A stretch of 64,000 bases of DNA from Chryseobacterium sp. R2A-55 (GTDB lineage Bacteria > Bacteroidota > Bacteroidia > Flavobacteriales > Weeksellaceae). The position numbers and the translations under genes were made by a program. This document shows, in pieces, positions 32,702 to 42,651 of the stretch (positions are counted from its first letter, which is position 1; every line of letters begins with the position of its first letter). The stretch lies in contig NZ_JACBFP010000006.1 of the NCBI RefSeq assembly GCF_021401085.1, positions 62,001 to 126,000 on the forward strand, given 5' to 3'. Under the pieces are notes generated by a model, which did not search any database, had not been told where the DNA came from, and worked only from the letters and a program-made list of their open reading frames with translations.

Positions 32702-33730
32702 TTATCTGGGGATTTCAATGGTTTCTAAAATTTGTCTGATGATTTCATCGGCGGTTAAACCTTCCATTTCCCGTTCCGGCGAAACCATGACCCGGTGACG
32801 AAGCACGGCAAAACTCGCCTCTTTGATATCTTCCGGCGTCACAAAATCCCTACCTCGGATTGCTGCAAAAGCTTTTGACGCAGTTAATAGAGCCAAGCTC
32901 GCTCTGGGCGAAGCACCCAGATAAAGGAACTGATTTTCTCTGGTATTGACAATGATTTTTGCGATATATTCCAGAAGTTGCGGCTCTACGAAAATTTCTT
33001 TGACTACCTGCTGATAATTTTTCAGCTGACTCCCGGTGATGACGCGCTGAACCGCATCTGTTTTATCCTCCAGTTTGCTTTCGTGCTGGTTTTTAATGAT
33101 TTCCAGTTCTTGCTGTAGATTTGGATAGCCCACGTTGATCTTAAACAAAAACCGGTCAAGCTGAGCTTCCGGAAGTCGGTAAGTTCCTTCATGTTCGATC
33201 GGATTCTGTGTGGCGACGACCAAAAATGGTTCCTCCAACTGATAACTGTTTCCGTCTAATGTAATCTGTCTTTCTTCCATCACTTCAAACAGTGCAGCCT
33301 GGGTTTTTGCCGGCGAGCGGTTGATTTCGTCAATCAGGATGAAGTTGGAAAAAATCGGTCCGTTTTTGAATTCGAATTCGGAATTTTTAACATTAAAAAC
33401 CGAGGTTCCCAAAATATCAGAAGGCATCAAATCCGGCGTGAACTGAATTCTGCTGAAACCCACATCGATGGTTTTCGCCAAAAGTTTTGCGGTGATGGTT
33501 TTTGCTACTCCGGGAACACCTTCAATCAGAACGTGCCCGTTTGAAAGAAGCGCCGCCAAAAGGTGCTCGATCATGGATTCCTGACCCACGATCACTCTGC
33601 CCATTTCGGATTTCACTTTTTCCAAACTTTGCTGCAATTCATTCAGATCAATTCTTGAACTGAATTCAGTTCCAGGATTTTCTTTTGGCTGGTCATCACT
33701 GAAGTGGTTTTCCGGATGCTGATTTTCCAT
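32702..33730 (-). CDS. MoxR family AAA+ ATPase
   Basis: 342 residues. Walker A GVPGVAKT, Walker B FILIDEINRSPAKTQ, sensor-1 region VATQNPIEHEGTYRLPEAQLDRF in two blocks, and the arginine-finger region GASPRASLALL, all as in MoxR. The first 25 residues are a Pro/Asp-rich tail. MoxR ATPases act as chaperone-like partners of DUF58/VWA proteins, which fits its position between the DUF4350 and DUF58 genes. Confidence 0.94.
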   Translation of the reverse strand: MENQHPENHFSDDQPKENPGTEFSSRIDLNELQQSLEKVKSEMGRVIVGQESMIEHLLAALLSNGHVLIEGVPGVAKTITAKLLAKTIDVGFSRIQFTPDLMPSDILGTSVFNVKNSEFEFKNGPIFSNFILIDEINRSPAKTQAALFEVMEERQITLDGNSYQLEEPFLVVATQNPIEHEGTYRLPEAQLDRFLFKINVGYPNLQQELEIIKNQHESKLEDKTDAVQRVITGSQLKNYQQVVKEIFVEPQLLEYIAKIIVNTRENQFLYLGASPRASLALLTASKAFAAIRGRDFVTPEDIKEASFAVLRHRVMVSPEREMEGLTADEIIRQILETIEIPR

Positions 33731-33747
33731 AATTTTTTTCGTTTATT

Positions 33748-34905
33748 TTATCTAAATAATTCATCTAACAGTCGGTTCATTCTAATCAAATCCTCTTTCA
33801 TAACCGATGAATAAGGATTTTGTCCTCTCTTGATCAAGTCGATTGCTTCATTAATTTTCTCGATGGGCTGCCCCGTTTTCAATTGAAGTTTCTGTGCGAA
33901 ATTTTCATCTAAGCTACCGGTATCAATCATCAAATCTATCCGGACTTTATTTAGGAAATACTGCGCTTTTTTCGACATCATATCATGAAAATCGCCTTCC
34001 TGCAAATAAAGATTGCCAATGCTTTTCACAAATTCTACCGATTTGTTCCTCAGCGGCTCCATAATTGGAACAACGCGCTGTTTTCTTTTCACATTGAAAA
34101 TTACAAATAATAAAAGTCCGCCCAAAAACAAATACCACGCGTAGCGCAAAGCAGGTTTGGACAGAATGAAGCGCAACGGTGAATGGGACGATATTTCTGA
34201 GTTGGACATCAACCAAACCGTTTCCCGGTCGGGAAGATAAGAAAATACGTCCTGCAAATATTTTTCGGAACCTTCTGTAAGCAGGTAATAATTAGTCAGA
34301 AAAAGCGGTTCGGAATGCAGGTAGATATGACCTTTTCCGTAATTGATCCTTACGAAATTATAGTTTTCTTCGTTCTGTATATCATAGGAACTTCCCAAAA
34401 TTTCAAAATCCTCCTGTTCGTCGTAAAATCCAAATCCTCCCGGATATTTGTTCAGAAGTAAGGTGTCCGCCGCAAAATTTTCATTTTCAAGGTAGAGTAT
34501 TTGTCTGGGATTAAAATTAAATCGATCTGTCACAATTCCCAAACTGTCTGAAATCAGCGCAGGCAATTTTTCAGAAATCAGCATAAAGTCGGCACCTTTC
34601 TCTACCTGCTGCAAAATTTTTTTTGAAGATTCCTCATCGATTTCCGTGGCAATGACCAGGATATTCTGTGGTTTATATTTTTTCCCTGAATAATAATTAT
34701 AAGGCGAATCTTCGGTTCTGGAAAGTTTATTTTTAAACAGAGAATCGGCTTCCTGATCGAATATATAAAGTCCAAACGCGGACTTTTCCTTCCTATCGAA
34801 ATTTTTTTGCCAGTCGGTCTCATCGGGTTTGCTGAGCTGGAACAACACCAAAATCACCAAAATGAGGGCGAAGAGGATTCCATAGATTTTGAGGTTCTTA
34901 TTCAT
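33748..34905 (-). CDS. DUF4350 domain membrane protein
   Basis: 385 residues. One N-terminal membrane segment (about 8-25), a large extracytoplasmic DUF4350 domain that looks like a GATase/ThuA-type fold (YNYYSGKKYKPQNILVIATE), a second membrane segment at about 259-277 (YAWYLFLGGLLLFVIFNV) and a cytoplasmic tail. Such proteins accompany MoxR/DUF58 pairs and have no proven function. It lies 17 bases before the MoxR gene. Confidence 0.82.
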   Translation of the reverse strand: MNKNLKIYGILFALILVILVLFQLSKPDETDWQKNFDRKEKSAFGLYIFDQEADSLFKNKLSRTEDSPYNYYSGKKYKPQNILVIATEIDEESSKKILQQVEKGADFMLISEKLPALISDSLGIVTDRFNFNPRQILYLENENFAADTLLLNKYPGGFGFYDEQEDFEILGSSYDIQNEENYNFVRINYGKGHIYLHSEPLFLTNYYLLTEGSEKYLQDVFSYLPDRETVWLMSNSEISSHSPLRFILSKPALRYAWYLFLGGLLLFVIFNVKRKQRVVPIMEPLRNKSVEFVKSIGNLYLQEGDFHDMMSKKAQYFLNKVRIDLMIDTGSLDENFAQKLQLKTGQPIEKINEAIDLIKRGQNPYSSVMKEDLIRMNRLLDELFR

Positions 34906-34913
34906 GCCGGAAA

Positions 34914-35699
34914 TTAATTTTTAAGATCAAGAAATTTCTTTTTAAAAATCTGATAAGCAGCCTCATCAATGAAAAACTCGCCATACCAAACATAGTCAAA
35001 AATATAGACCAACTCGCGGAAATGTTCTTTCATGCGCGGGTTCTTCAGCTCAGAAATATAGTCTTTATTGGTTTTTTCCGGGTTCCATTCCAGTATTTTC
35101 TGATCGTTCAATTTTTTTAAGACGGAAAGGAACTGGTAACGCACCGCGGAACGGTAATCTTTCTGCAATTCGAAATCAGCAATGCGCTCTATAAAATTAA
35201 TTTCGTGGATGTTTTCATGCAATTCATCGGAATCGATATCCAAAGTCGTATTTTTCTTGCTGAAAAATAGATTTCCATTTTTCCGGGTCAGAAAACGGAT
35301 GACCAGATAAATCACAAAACCCGCAATCAGGATCGCCAAAAAACGTATGAAATTTGCTGCAAAACTGCCTGCGGAATTGGGATCCATCTTGCCAAAAATG
35401 GATTGAATCAACTGAATCAATCTCTTTTGCAGCCTTTCCCCAAACGATTCACTGGGTTTCACGGTATGATAATGAAATTCGGGACCTTTGTACTTTTCCC
35501 GAAAATTCTGCTGCAGAGATCTCGGGTAAAAAATTTCGGTATCTTCAGGATGTTTTGCTTGTGAGCTGTCTTTTGGTTCCGTGGTCACCACCTCTTGCAA
35601 TTCATGGCTCGGAAGATTGAAATCCACACGATGATTGCTTTGGCAAAACCCAAAAAGGAAATGCAACAAGACCAATATGGCAAAAGTTCTCTTGATCAT
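34914..35699 (-). CDS. DUF4129 domain membrane protein
   Basis: 261 residues. Signal peptide or N-terminal helix (MIKRTFAILVLLHFLFGFCQS), a Lys/Pro-rich outer segment, one membrane helix at about 117-138 (FIRFLAILIAGFVIYLVIRFL) and the C-terminal DUF4129 segment (RSAVRYQFLSVLKKLN, then FDYVWYGEF). DUF4129 is a usual member of MoxR clusters. It lies eight bases before the DUF4350 gene. Confidence 0.8.
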   Translation of the reverse strand: MIKRTFAILVLLHFLFGFCQSNHRVDFNLPSHELQEVVTTEPKDSSQAKHPEDTEIFYPRSLQQNFREKYKGPEFHYHTVKPSESFGERLQKRLIQLIQSIFGKMDPNSAGSFAANFIRFLAILIAGFVIYLVIRFLTRKNGNLFFSKKNTTLDIDSDELHENIHEINFIERIADFELQKDYRSAVRYQFLSVLKKLNDQKILEWNPEKTNKDYISELKNPRMKEHFRELVYIFDYVWYGEFFIDEAAYQIFKKKFLDLKN

Positions 35700-35707
35700 A
35701 GCTTTTT

Positions 35708-36685
35708 TCAGGTCTGTGACTTTATTCTGTTTGATTTTTTCGCCAAAATAAAAGGATAAATCAAATAGTAATAGACGATCATGGAAAGTGTTCCCAATAT
35801 AATCATGAGATTAATCAAAATCGGCATTTTAAGGGCGTATCTGGTCACGAAACCTTCAATGATTCCCGCCATGATGGTAAAAGGAACCGTGCTGAGAAAA
35901 ATCTTGAAACTGTCTTTAAAACCAATTTTGAAAGAATTCAATCTGGAAAAGCTTTTGGGAAGCAGGATGGATGCGCCTAAGATCAATCCCGCCATGGCTT
36001 CAATACCCATTGCAAAAATCTCGAAAACTCCATGAAGCCAAATCCCCTTCAAACTGTCTTTCAAAGCACCATGCTCATGAAAAAAATATTGAAAAGCACC
36101 CAACATAATGCTGTTCTGCAGCAGCACGAAAAGCGTTCCCAAACCGCCAAAAACACCATAAATATAGAGTTTGGCGCCCACCAGCAGATTATTGAACACA
36201 ATAGAAATGGTAGAGCCCCAATTGGAACCTTCCTGGTAAACACCGACGGCGTTCCTGTTCTTTATGTTTTCAAGGGTCTTGTTGACATATTCATCACCGA
36301 AGAACATGCTCACAAATCCCTTGTCATAGTAAGACGAAACAAATCCGATGATGGTGAACAGCGTAAAAAATAAGAAAGAATAAAGCAAAAAATTCCGATA
36401 CTGATATATCAGGAGCGGAACCTCGCTTTTGAAAAACGCCATCAGCCGGTTCTGTTCCAACCTTCTGGTTTTATAAATTTTCTGAAAAATACGGCTTGCC
36501 AAATGATTAAGAAAGACTGTCACCTTACTTTTGGGATAATACGTTTGCGCAAAAGACAAATCATTGATCAGATCAATATAAAGCGACGACAGTTCATCTG
36601 GATTTTTTTTTATTTTTCCATCGATCACGCGCTCTACTTCCAACCATTTTTCTTTATTTTGCTTAATAAATGCAACTTCCCTCAT
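35708..36685 (-). CDS. SpoIIM family (stage II sporulation protein M-like) membrane protein
   Basis: 325 residues. Soluble N-terminus starting MREVAFIKQNKEKWLEVERVI, then several membrane segments from about residue 100 on. The DUF95/SpoIIM signature is seen in NNLLVGAKLYIYGVFGGLGT and WLHGVFEIFAMGIEAMAGLILG. In non-sporulating Bacteroidota these proteins are found with RDD, MoxR and DUF58 genes. First gene of the minus-strand cluster, and divergent from the RDD gene with only 22 bases between starts. Confidence 0.88.
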   Translation of the reverse strand: MREVAFIKQNKEKWLEVERVIDGKIKKNPDELSSLYIDLINDLSFAQTYYPKSKVTVFLNHLASRIFQKIYKTRRLEQNRLMAFFKSEVPLLIYQYRNFLLYSFLFFTLFTIIGFVSSYYDKGFVSMFFGDEYVNKTLENIKNRNAVGVYQEGSNWGSTISIVFNNLLVGAKLYIYGVFGGLGTLFVLLQNSIMLGAFQYFFHEHGALKDSLKGIWLHGVFEIFAMGIEAMAGLILGASILLPKSFSRLNSFKIGFKDSFKIFLSTVPFTIMAGIIEGFVTRYALKMPILINLMIILGTLSMIVYYYLIYPFILAKKSNRIKSQT

Positions 36686-36707
36686 ACCAAGCGAAAGTAA
36701 TAAAAAA

Positions 36708-37457
36708 ATGTCTCAAATTGCTATCAATACCTCACAAAATGTGGAAATAAATTTCACAATTGCCAATATCGGTGAGCGGATTCTCGCATTCTTAGTGGAC
36801 CGTTTGCTTCAGATTGCTTATTTGGTCGCTGTTTTCTATGTTCTGTTTAAAGTAATCAATATGCAGCAGGTTTTTGGAACTTGGGACAGTTGGTCCAAAG
36901 GCGCATTCCTGATCGTGGTAACATTTCCGGTTTATGTTTATACTCTGGTTTGCGAAAGTCTGATGGAGGGACAGACTTTTGGAAAGAAACTGCTCAAAAT
37001 AAAGGTGGTAAAAATTGACGGTTACCAAGCAAGCTTTGGTGACTATTTAATACGCTGGCTTTTCCGGCTGGTCGATATTTATATCACTTTTCTCATTGGC
37101 CTCATCACGGTGATGATCTCCAAAAATCATCAGAGATTTGGTGACATGGCTTCCGGAACCGCCGTGATATCGCTTAAAAACAAAGTCAATATTTCCCACA
37201 CCATAATTGAAAACCTGAACCAGGATTACGTTCCCCTTTTTCCACAAGTCATTTTGCTGACCGATAATGATATGCGAATTATCAAAGAGAATTATTTGAA
37301 AGCCATCAAGAGTGGTGACCGACAAATCATCAGCCGCCTCGCGAGTAAAATCAAGGAAATTATCAAAGCGGAAACAGATCCGACCAAAATTACCGAAAAA
37401 CAGTTCATAGGCCGGGTTATTAAAGATTATAATTATTTTACCGGCAGAGAACAATAA
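36708..37457 (+). CDS. RDD family membrane protein
   Basis: 249 residues. The N-terminal domain has the RDD pattern: NIGERILAFLVDRLLQ with the Arg-Asp element in helix 1, then QTFGKKLLKIKVV and YLIRWLFRLVDI. About four membrane helices lie within 1-155; the C-terminal 90 residues are cytoplasmic and charged. RDD proteins of this kind lie next to SpoIIM genes; an ion-transport role is proposed for some members. Transcribed away from the SpoIIM-MoxR cluster. Confidence 0.88.
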   Translation: MSQIAINTSQNVEINFTIANIGERILAFLVDRLLQIAYLVAVFYVLFKVINMQQVFGTWDSWSKGAFLIVVTFPVYVYTLVCESLMEGQTFGKKLLKIKVVKIDGYQASFGDYLIRWLFRLVDIYITFLIGLITVMISKNHQRFGDMASGTAVISLKNKVNISHTIIENLNQDYVPLFPQVILLTDNDMRIIKENYLKAIKSGDRQIISRLASKIKEIIKAETDPTKITEKQFIGRVIKDYNYFTGREQ

Positions 37458-37523
37458 TCGAAATTCGATGGTGCATGATATGGATTTTTTTCAGTATATT
37501 TAATATCCTTAAAAAGTACTATA

Positions 37524-37814
37524 ATGAAATTCGAAAACAATAAATCAGGAAATGGCGGCGTGATCACATTGAATAACGAGAGTGAGGAAATTGGCCGGTT
37601 AACCTACACGATTTTTCCCGAGGATCACAAGCTTATTATATCATTTGTATTAGTGCACCCAAAATTTGAGGGGCGAGGAATGGGGAAATTTTTGGTTGAA
37701 GAAGGAATCAGGTTTGCCAGAGAAAACCACTGGAAGATCTATCCGCATTGCTCCTATGCTCGCTCCGTAATGCACCGGATGGAAGACGCTAAAGACATCT
37801 TGCTGCAAAGCTAA
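37524..37814 (+). CDS. small GNAT-like N-acetyltransferase (YjdJ type)
   Basis: 96 residues. Compact acetyl-CoA-binding domain of the YjdJ/GCN5-like type: LTYTIFPEDHKLIISFVLVHP, the P-loop-like turn FEGRGMGKFLVEEGIRFAR and YPHCSYAR. The size matches the family. Substrate not known. Confidence 0.85.
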   Translation: MKFENNKSGNGGVITLNNESEEIGRLTYTIFPEDHKLIISFVLVHPKFEGRGMGKFLVEEGIRFARENHWKIYPHCSYARSVMHRMEDAKDILLQS

Positions 37815-37820
37815 ATGAAA

Positions 37821-37850
37821 AAACTCAGGAGCATTTCCTGAGTTTTTTTT
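37821..37850. terminator. bidirectional terminator
   Basis: AAACTCAGGA and TCCTGAGTTT make a perfect 10-bp stem with a 5-base loop, followed by T8 on the plus strand and preceded by A-rich sequence. It separates the convergent GNAT and YebC genes and touches the YebC stop codon. Confidence 0.88.
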
Positions 37851-38591
37851 CTAGATGGACTCCATCAACTCGTCGGTGATTTCCATATTATGATAGACGT
37901 TCTGCACATCGTCATCTTCTTCAAATCTTTCCAACATTTTCATATTGATTCTGAATTGGTCTGTGGAGACTTCCTTCGTAATGTTTGGAATTCTTTGGAG
38001 CTCTGCGCTTTTTACTTCTATGCCTAATTCATCCAGTTTGTGCGAAAGATGGCCGAAATCCTCAAATGCTGTCGTAATAAGTACTTCCTCGTCGTCACTG
38101 TCTATTTCTTCGGCTCCGCCATCGATCATTTCCATTTCGAAATCGTCCCAATCCATGGTAATCAAGGATTTGTCTATCGAAAAAATCCCCTTTCTGTCAA
38201 AGATAAAGGCTAATTCCCCATTCTTTCCCAGGTTTCCATCAAACTTGTTGAAAACCGCACGTACATTTGCCACGGTTCTCGTTGGGTTATTGGTAGTACA
38301 CTCCACAAAGAAAGCCACACCTCCTTGTCCATAACCTTCATAGGTAATTTCCTCAAAGTTGTCTGCATCTGCTCCACTCGCCTTCTTGATTGCTCTTTCC
38401 ACATTGTCTTTTGGCATGTTTGCTCCTTTCGCATTCTGGATGCACCTTCTGAGTGCAGGATTGGATTCGGGATCAGAACCTCCTGCTTTAACCGCGAGTG
38501 CGATGTCTTTTCCAATTTTGGAGAATGTTTTGGCCATTTTATCCCAACGAGCCATTTTTGTTGCCTTCCTGTATTCGAATGCGCGTCCCAT
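37851..38591 (-). CDS. YebC/PmpR family transcription/translation factor
   Basis: 246 residues. Starts MGRAFEYRKATKMARWDKMAKTFSK and shows the three-domain YebC pattern with NPALRRCIQNAKGANMPKDN, GYGQGGVAFFVECTTNN and an acidic C-terminus. The family was long described as DNA-binding regulators; more recent work links some members to translation of proline stretches. Followed by a bidirectional terminator. Confidence 0.94.
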   Translation of the reverse strand: MGRAFEYRKATKMARWDKMAKTFSKIGKDIALAVKAGGSDPESNPALRRCIQNAKGANMPKDNVERAIKKASGADADNFEEITYEGYGQGGVAFFVECTTNNPTRTVANVRAVFNKFDGNLGKNGELAFIFDRKGIFSIDKSLITMDWDDFEMEMIDGGAEEIDSDDEEVLITTAFEDFGHLSHKLDELGIEVKSAELQRIPNITKEVSTDQFRINMKMLERFEEDDDVQNVYHNMEITDELMESI

Positions 38592-38614
38592 AATGTTATG
38601 CTAATTTGTGTATG

Positions 38615-38622
38615 CAAAAATA
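38615..38622 (-). promoter_or_regulatory. -7 element (TATTTTTG) for yebC
   Basis: On the minus strand TATTTTTG fits TAnnTTTG 24 bases before the yebC ATG and downstream of the ompA terminator. Confidence 0.5.
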
Positions 38623-38641
38623 CGAATTTGCGCATAAAAAA

Positions 38642-38665
38642 AACACCTCCAAAACCGGAGGTGTT
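38642..38665 (-). terminator. terminator of ompA
   Basis: AACACCTCC and GGAGGTGTT pair perfectly over 9 bp with a 6-base loop; on the minus strand a run of eight or more T follows. It starts 24 bases after the ompA stop. Confidence 0.88.
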
Positions 38666-38688
38666 CAATATTTAGAAAAACTTTTTAA

Positions 38689-40194
38689 TTATTTTTTCTT
38701 TTTAGCTGGAGCTTTTTTCTTAGCTGGAGCTTTTTTCGCCGGAGCTTTTTTCACAGGCTCTACAACGTCAGTTTTCTTATAAGTAGCCCAAACTGAAGCA
38801 TCTTCGATAGCAGTTACAACAACTTTTCTATCTTTTTGTCTTTCAGCATCACTTGCTTTTTCATCAACTACAGCTTTAGACTCACCAACACCGATTGATT
38901 TCAATGCAGTTGGATCTACTCCTCTAGCATCTAGAGCATCTACTACAGCTTTTGCTCTTCTTTGTGACAAGTTCAAGTTGTAAGCTTCAGTACCTTTTTT
39001 GTCAGTTTGACCTTCAAGTAGGTAGTTACCACCATCAGTTTTGATGATTTTAGCAGCTTCGTCTAATTTTTCAGAAGATTCTTTAGTGATCGTTGCTTTG
39101 TTGAAATCGAAATAGATATTTTTCAATACTCCTTCCACTTCAGAGGCAGTTACAGATTTAGGTTTTGGACATCCGTTGTATTCTTTCAATCCGAAAACTG
39201 TAGGACAAGCATCGTCTTTGTCAAGGATTCCGTCTCCGTCAGTATCTGGCCAAGGACAACCTTTATTTTCAGCTGGACCAGGAACTGTAGGACAAGCGTC
39301 ATCTTTATCGATTACACCGTCACCGTCTGTATCTGGCCAAGGACAACCATTGTTTTCTTTTGGACCGGCAACATCTGGACATTGATCATCGATATCTGGG
39401 ATTCCATCTCCGTCCGTATCAGGACATCCTTGGAACTCTGCCAAACCTGGGGTATCAGGACATCTGTCATCTTTATCAGGAATTCCGTCTTTGTCTCTAT
39501 CCGTATTTCCGAATCTAAACAAGATCGATGCAGAAGCTTGCCAGAAGTTAGCAACATCTGACTTGTCGATTGGAGTTGCTACATAATCCCCCTGGATTCC
39601 CAAACCGAAGTTTTTAGTAAACCAGAAGTTAGACCCTAAACCAGTTGCAACTGTGAAGTGGTCTTTTTTTCTTTGCGTAAAAGCTTGACCATCTGAAAAA
39701 CCTGGATAATTAACATTATGATAATGATCAGTAACTGGGAAAGTAACGCCAGAATAATCATGTCTCAAGTAGTTTGCCCCAACTCTTACGTATGGATCAA
39801 ACCAAGATTCTTCGTTCCAAAGTCCGTTGAATTTGAACTGCAAACCTAAACCTGTTTGCAGGAAGAATTGCTTATCCATTCCGATTCTCTTGTTGTCAAT
39901 ATTTCCAACAGTAGTCTGCCAGTCAAGAACCAAATACTTGTTGATGTTTCTTGCAACAGTTAATTTAGATAATGGTGGAGTAATTGTAAAGTTGTTAATA
40001 CTATACAATCTGTTAGCGTCATCACCACCGAATGCACTGGAAGCAACTTTGAATGCGTTACCACCTCCTACAGCAACGTGATTTACTCCATGCGCACCAA
40101 CTCCGATTAACCACGGATTGCTGGTCGTTTGAGCGAAAACAGTAGAGGCTACAGTGAGTGCCAATGCTGAAATTCCTAATTTTAGATTTTTCAT
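38689..40194 (-). CDS. OmpA family outer-membrane protein with calcium-binding repeats and Lys/Ala tail
   Basis: 501 residues. Signal peptide about 1-21. Residues about 22-230 form a beta-barrel-like domain; about 230-345 hold four thrombospondin type-3 repeats (DTDGDGIPD/DKDDACP), which bind calcium; then an OmpA C-terminal domain that binds peptidoglycan (LEGQTDKKGTEAYNLNLSQRRA). The protein ends with about 25 residues of repeated KKAPAKK, an unusual strongly basic tail. The repeats are also visible in the DNA as an 87-base periodicity at about 39160-39440. It is probably a major structural surface protein. Confidence 0.93.
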   Translation of the reverse strand: MKNLKLGISALALTVASTVFAQTTSNPWLIGVGAHGVNHVAVGGGNAFKVASSAFGGDDANRLYSINNFTITPPLSKLTVARNINKYLVLDWQTTVGNIDNKRIGMDKQFFLQTGLGLQFKFNGLWNEESWFDPYVRVGANYLRHDYSGVTFPVTDHYHNVNYPGFSDGQAFTQRKKDHFTVATGLGSNFWFTKNFGLGIQGDYVATPIDKSDVANFWQASASILFRFGNTDRDKDGIPDKDDRCPDTPGLAEFQGCPDTDGDGIPDIDDQCPDVAGPKENNGCPWPDTDGDGVIDKDDACPTVPGPAENKGCPWPDTDGDGILDKDDACPTVFGLKEYNGCPKPKSVTASEVEGVLKNIYFDFNKATITKESSEKLDEAAKIIKTDGGNYLLEGQTDKKGTEAYNLNLSQRRAKAVVDALDARGVDPTALKSIGVGESKAVVDEKASDAERQKDRKVVVTAIEDASVWATYKKTDVVEPVKKAPAKKAPAKKKAPAKKKK

Positions 40195-40223
40195 AGAATT
40201 AAATGATTAAATAATTGATAATG

Positions 40224-40255
40224 CAAAATAAATATAATTTTTCTTTATAAACAAA
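40224..40255 (-). promoter_or_regulatory. possible promoter of ompA
   Basis: On the minus strand TTTG (40252-40255), 21 bases, then TATTTTG (40224-40230), a one-base-shorter variant of TAnnTTTG, about 30 bases before the ATG. Confidence 0.45.
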
Positions 40256-40271
40256 GATTTTCCGAGTTTTT

Positions 40272-40730
40272 TTAACTTTTCTTTAATATTCTGTCGAGAT
40301 TTCTTTTGGTATCTCTCTCTTTTATGCTCTCCCGCTTATCAAAGAGTTTTTTGCCACGACCAAGTGCAATGAGAATTTTGGCTTTCCCCTTATCGTTAAT
40401 ATAAAGTTTCAGAGGGATGATTGTATTGCCGACATCTTTAAGTTTCTTTTCAAACTTTTGCAATTCTCTTTTGTGCAAGAGCAATTTCCGTTCCCTTTTA
40501 GTTTTATGGTTATAAAATGTCCCTAATTTGTATTCGTCTATCATCATGTTAATGAGGTATAATTCTCCATCAATAAACTGACAGAAAGATTCCGTAATAC
40601 TTGCTTTGGAAGAACGAAGTGACTTGATCTCGGTGCCTGTCAAAACCATTCCAGCTTCAATTTCGTCCAAAATTTCATACTCAAATCTTGCACGTTTGTT
40701 GAGGATGTTGATTGATTTTTCAAACTTCAT
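40272..40730 (-). CDS. smpB: SsrA-binding protein SmpB
   Basis: 152 residues. Partner of tmRNA in rescue of stalled ribosomes. Family features: NKRARFEYEILDEIEAGMVLTGTEIKSLR in order, YNHKTKRERKLLLHK, and the basic C-terminal tail (GKKLFDKRESIKERD) that enters the mRNA channel. Full length. The ssrA gene itself is not in this window as far as I can see. Confidence 0.96.
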   Translation of the reverse strand: MKFEKSINILNKRARFEYEILDEIEAGMVLTGTEIKSLRSSKASITESFCQFIDGELYLINMMIDEYKLGTFYNHKTKRERKLLLHKRELQKFEKKLKDVGNTIIPLKLYINDKGKAKILIALGRGKKLFDKRESIKERDTKRNLDRILKKS

Positions 40731-40853
40731 GGGCTGCCTTTAAACAAATGATTATTTTATTGTTAAAAATTATTAAATTTTAACTTTTTCGTCACAATTT
40801 TTCTGGTACACAAATTTGATGCCGTTTTTTAAAACCGCAAAAAATAGAGCTGA

Positions 40854-42536
<1,683 letters not shown>

Positions 42537-42563
42537 GTCCCAAATTGGAAGAACCAAGAAAAG

Positions 42564-42591
42564 AACCGCTCCAGAAATTGGGCGGTTTTTT
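42564..42591 (+). terminator. terminator of the ABC-F gene
   Basis: AACCGCTC and GGGCGGTT form an 8-bp stem (one G-U pair) with an 8-base loop, followed by six T in total. Confidence 0.8.
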
Positions 42592-42651
42592 GATTCCCCT
42601 TTTATTCTGCCGAAATCGGACTTCGGACTTTTTTCATTAAATTTGTAAACT

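Noticed and set aside
39160-39440. CRISPR-like periodic repeats
   Set aside because: The 87-base period is coding: it encodes the 29-residue thrombospondin type-3 repeats of OmpA. No CRISPR array was seen anywhere in the window.
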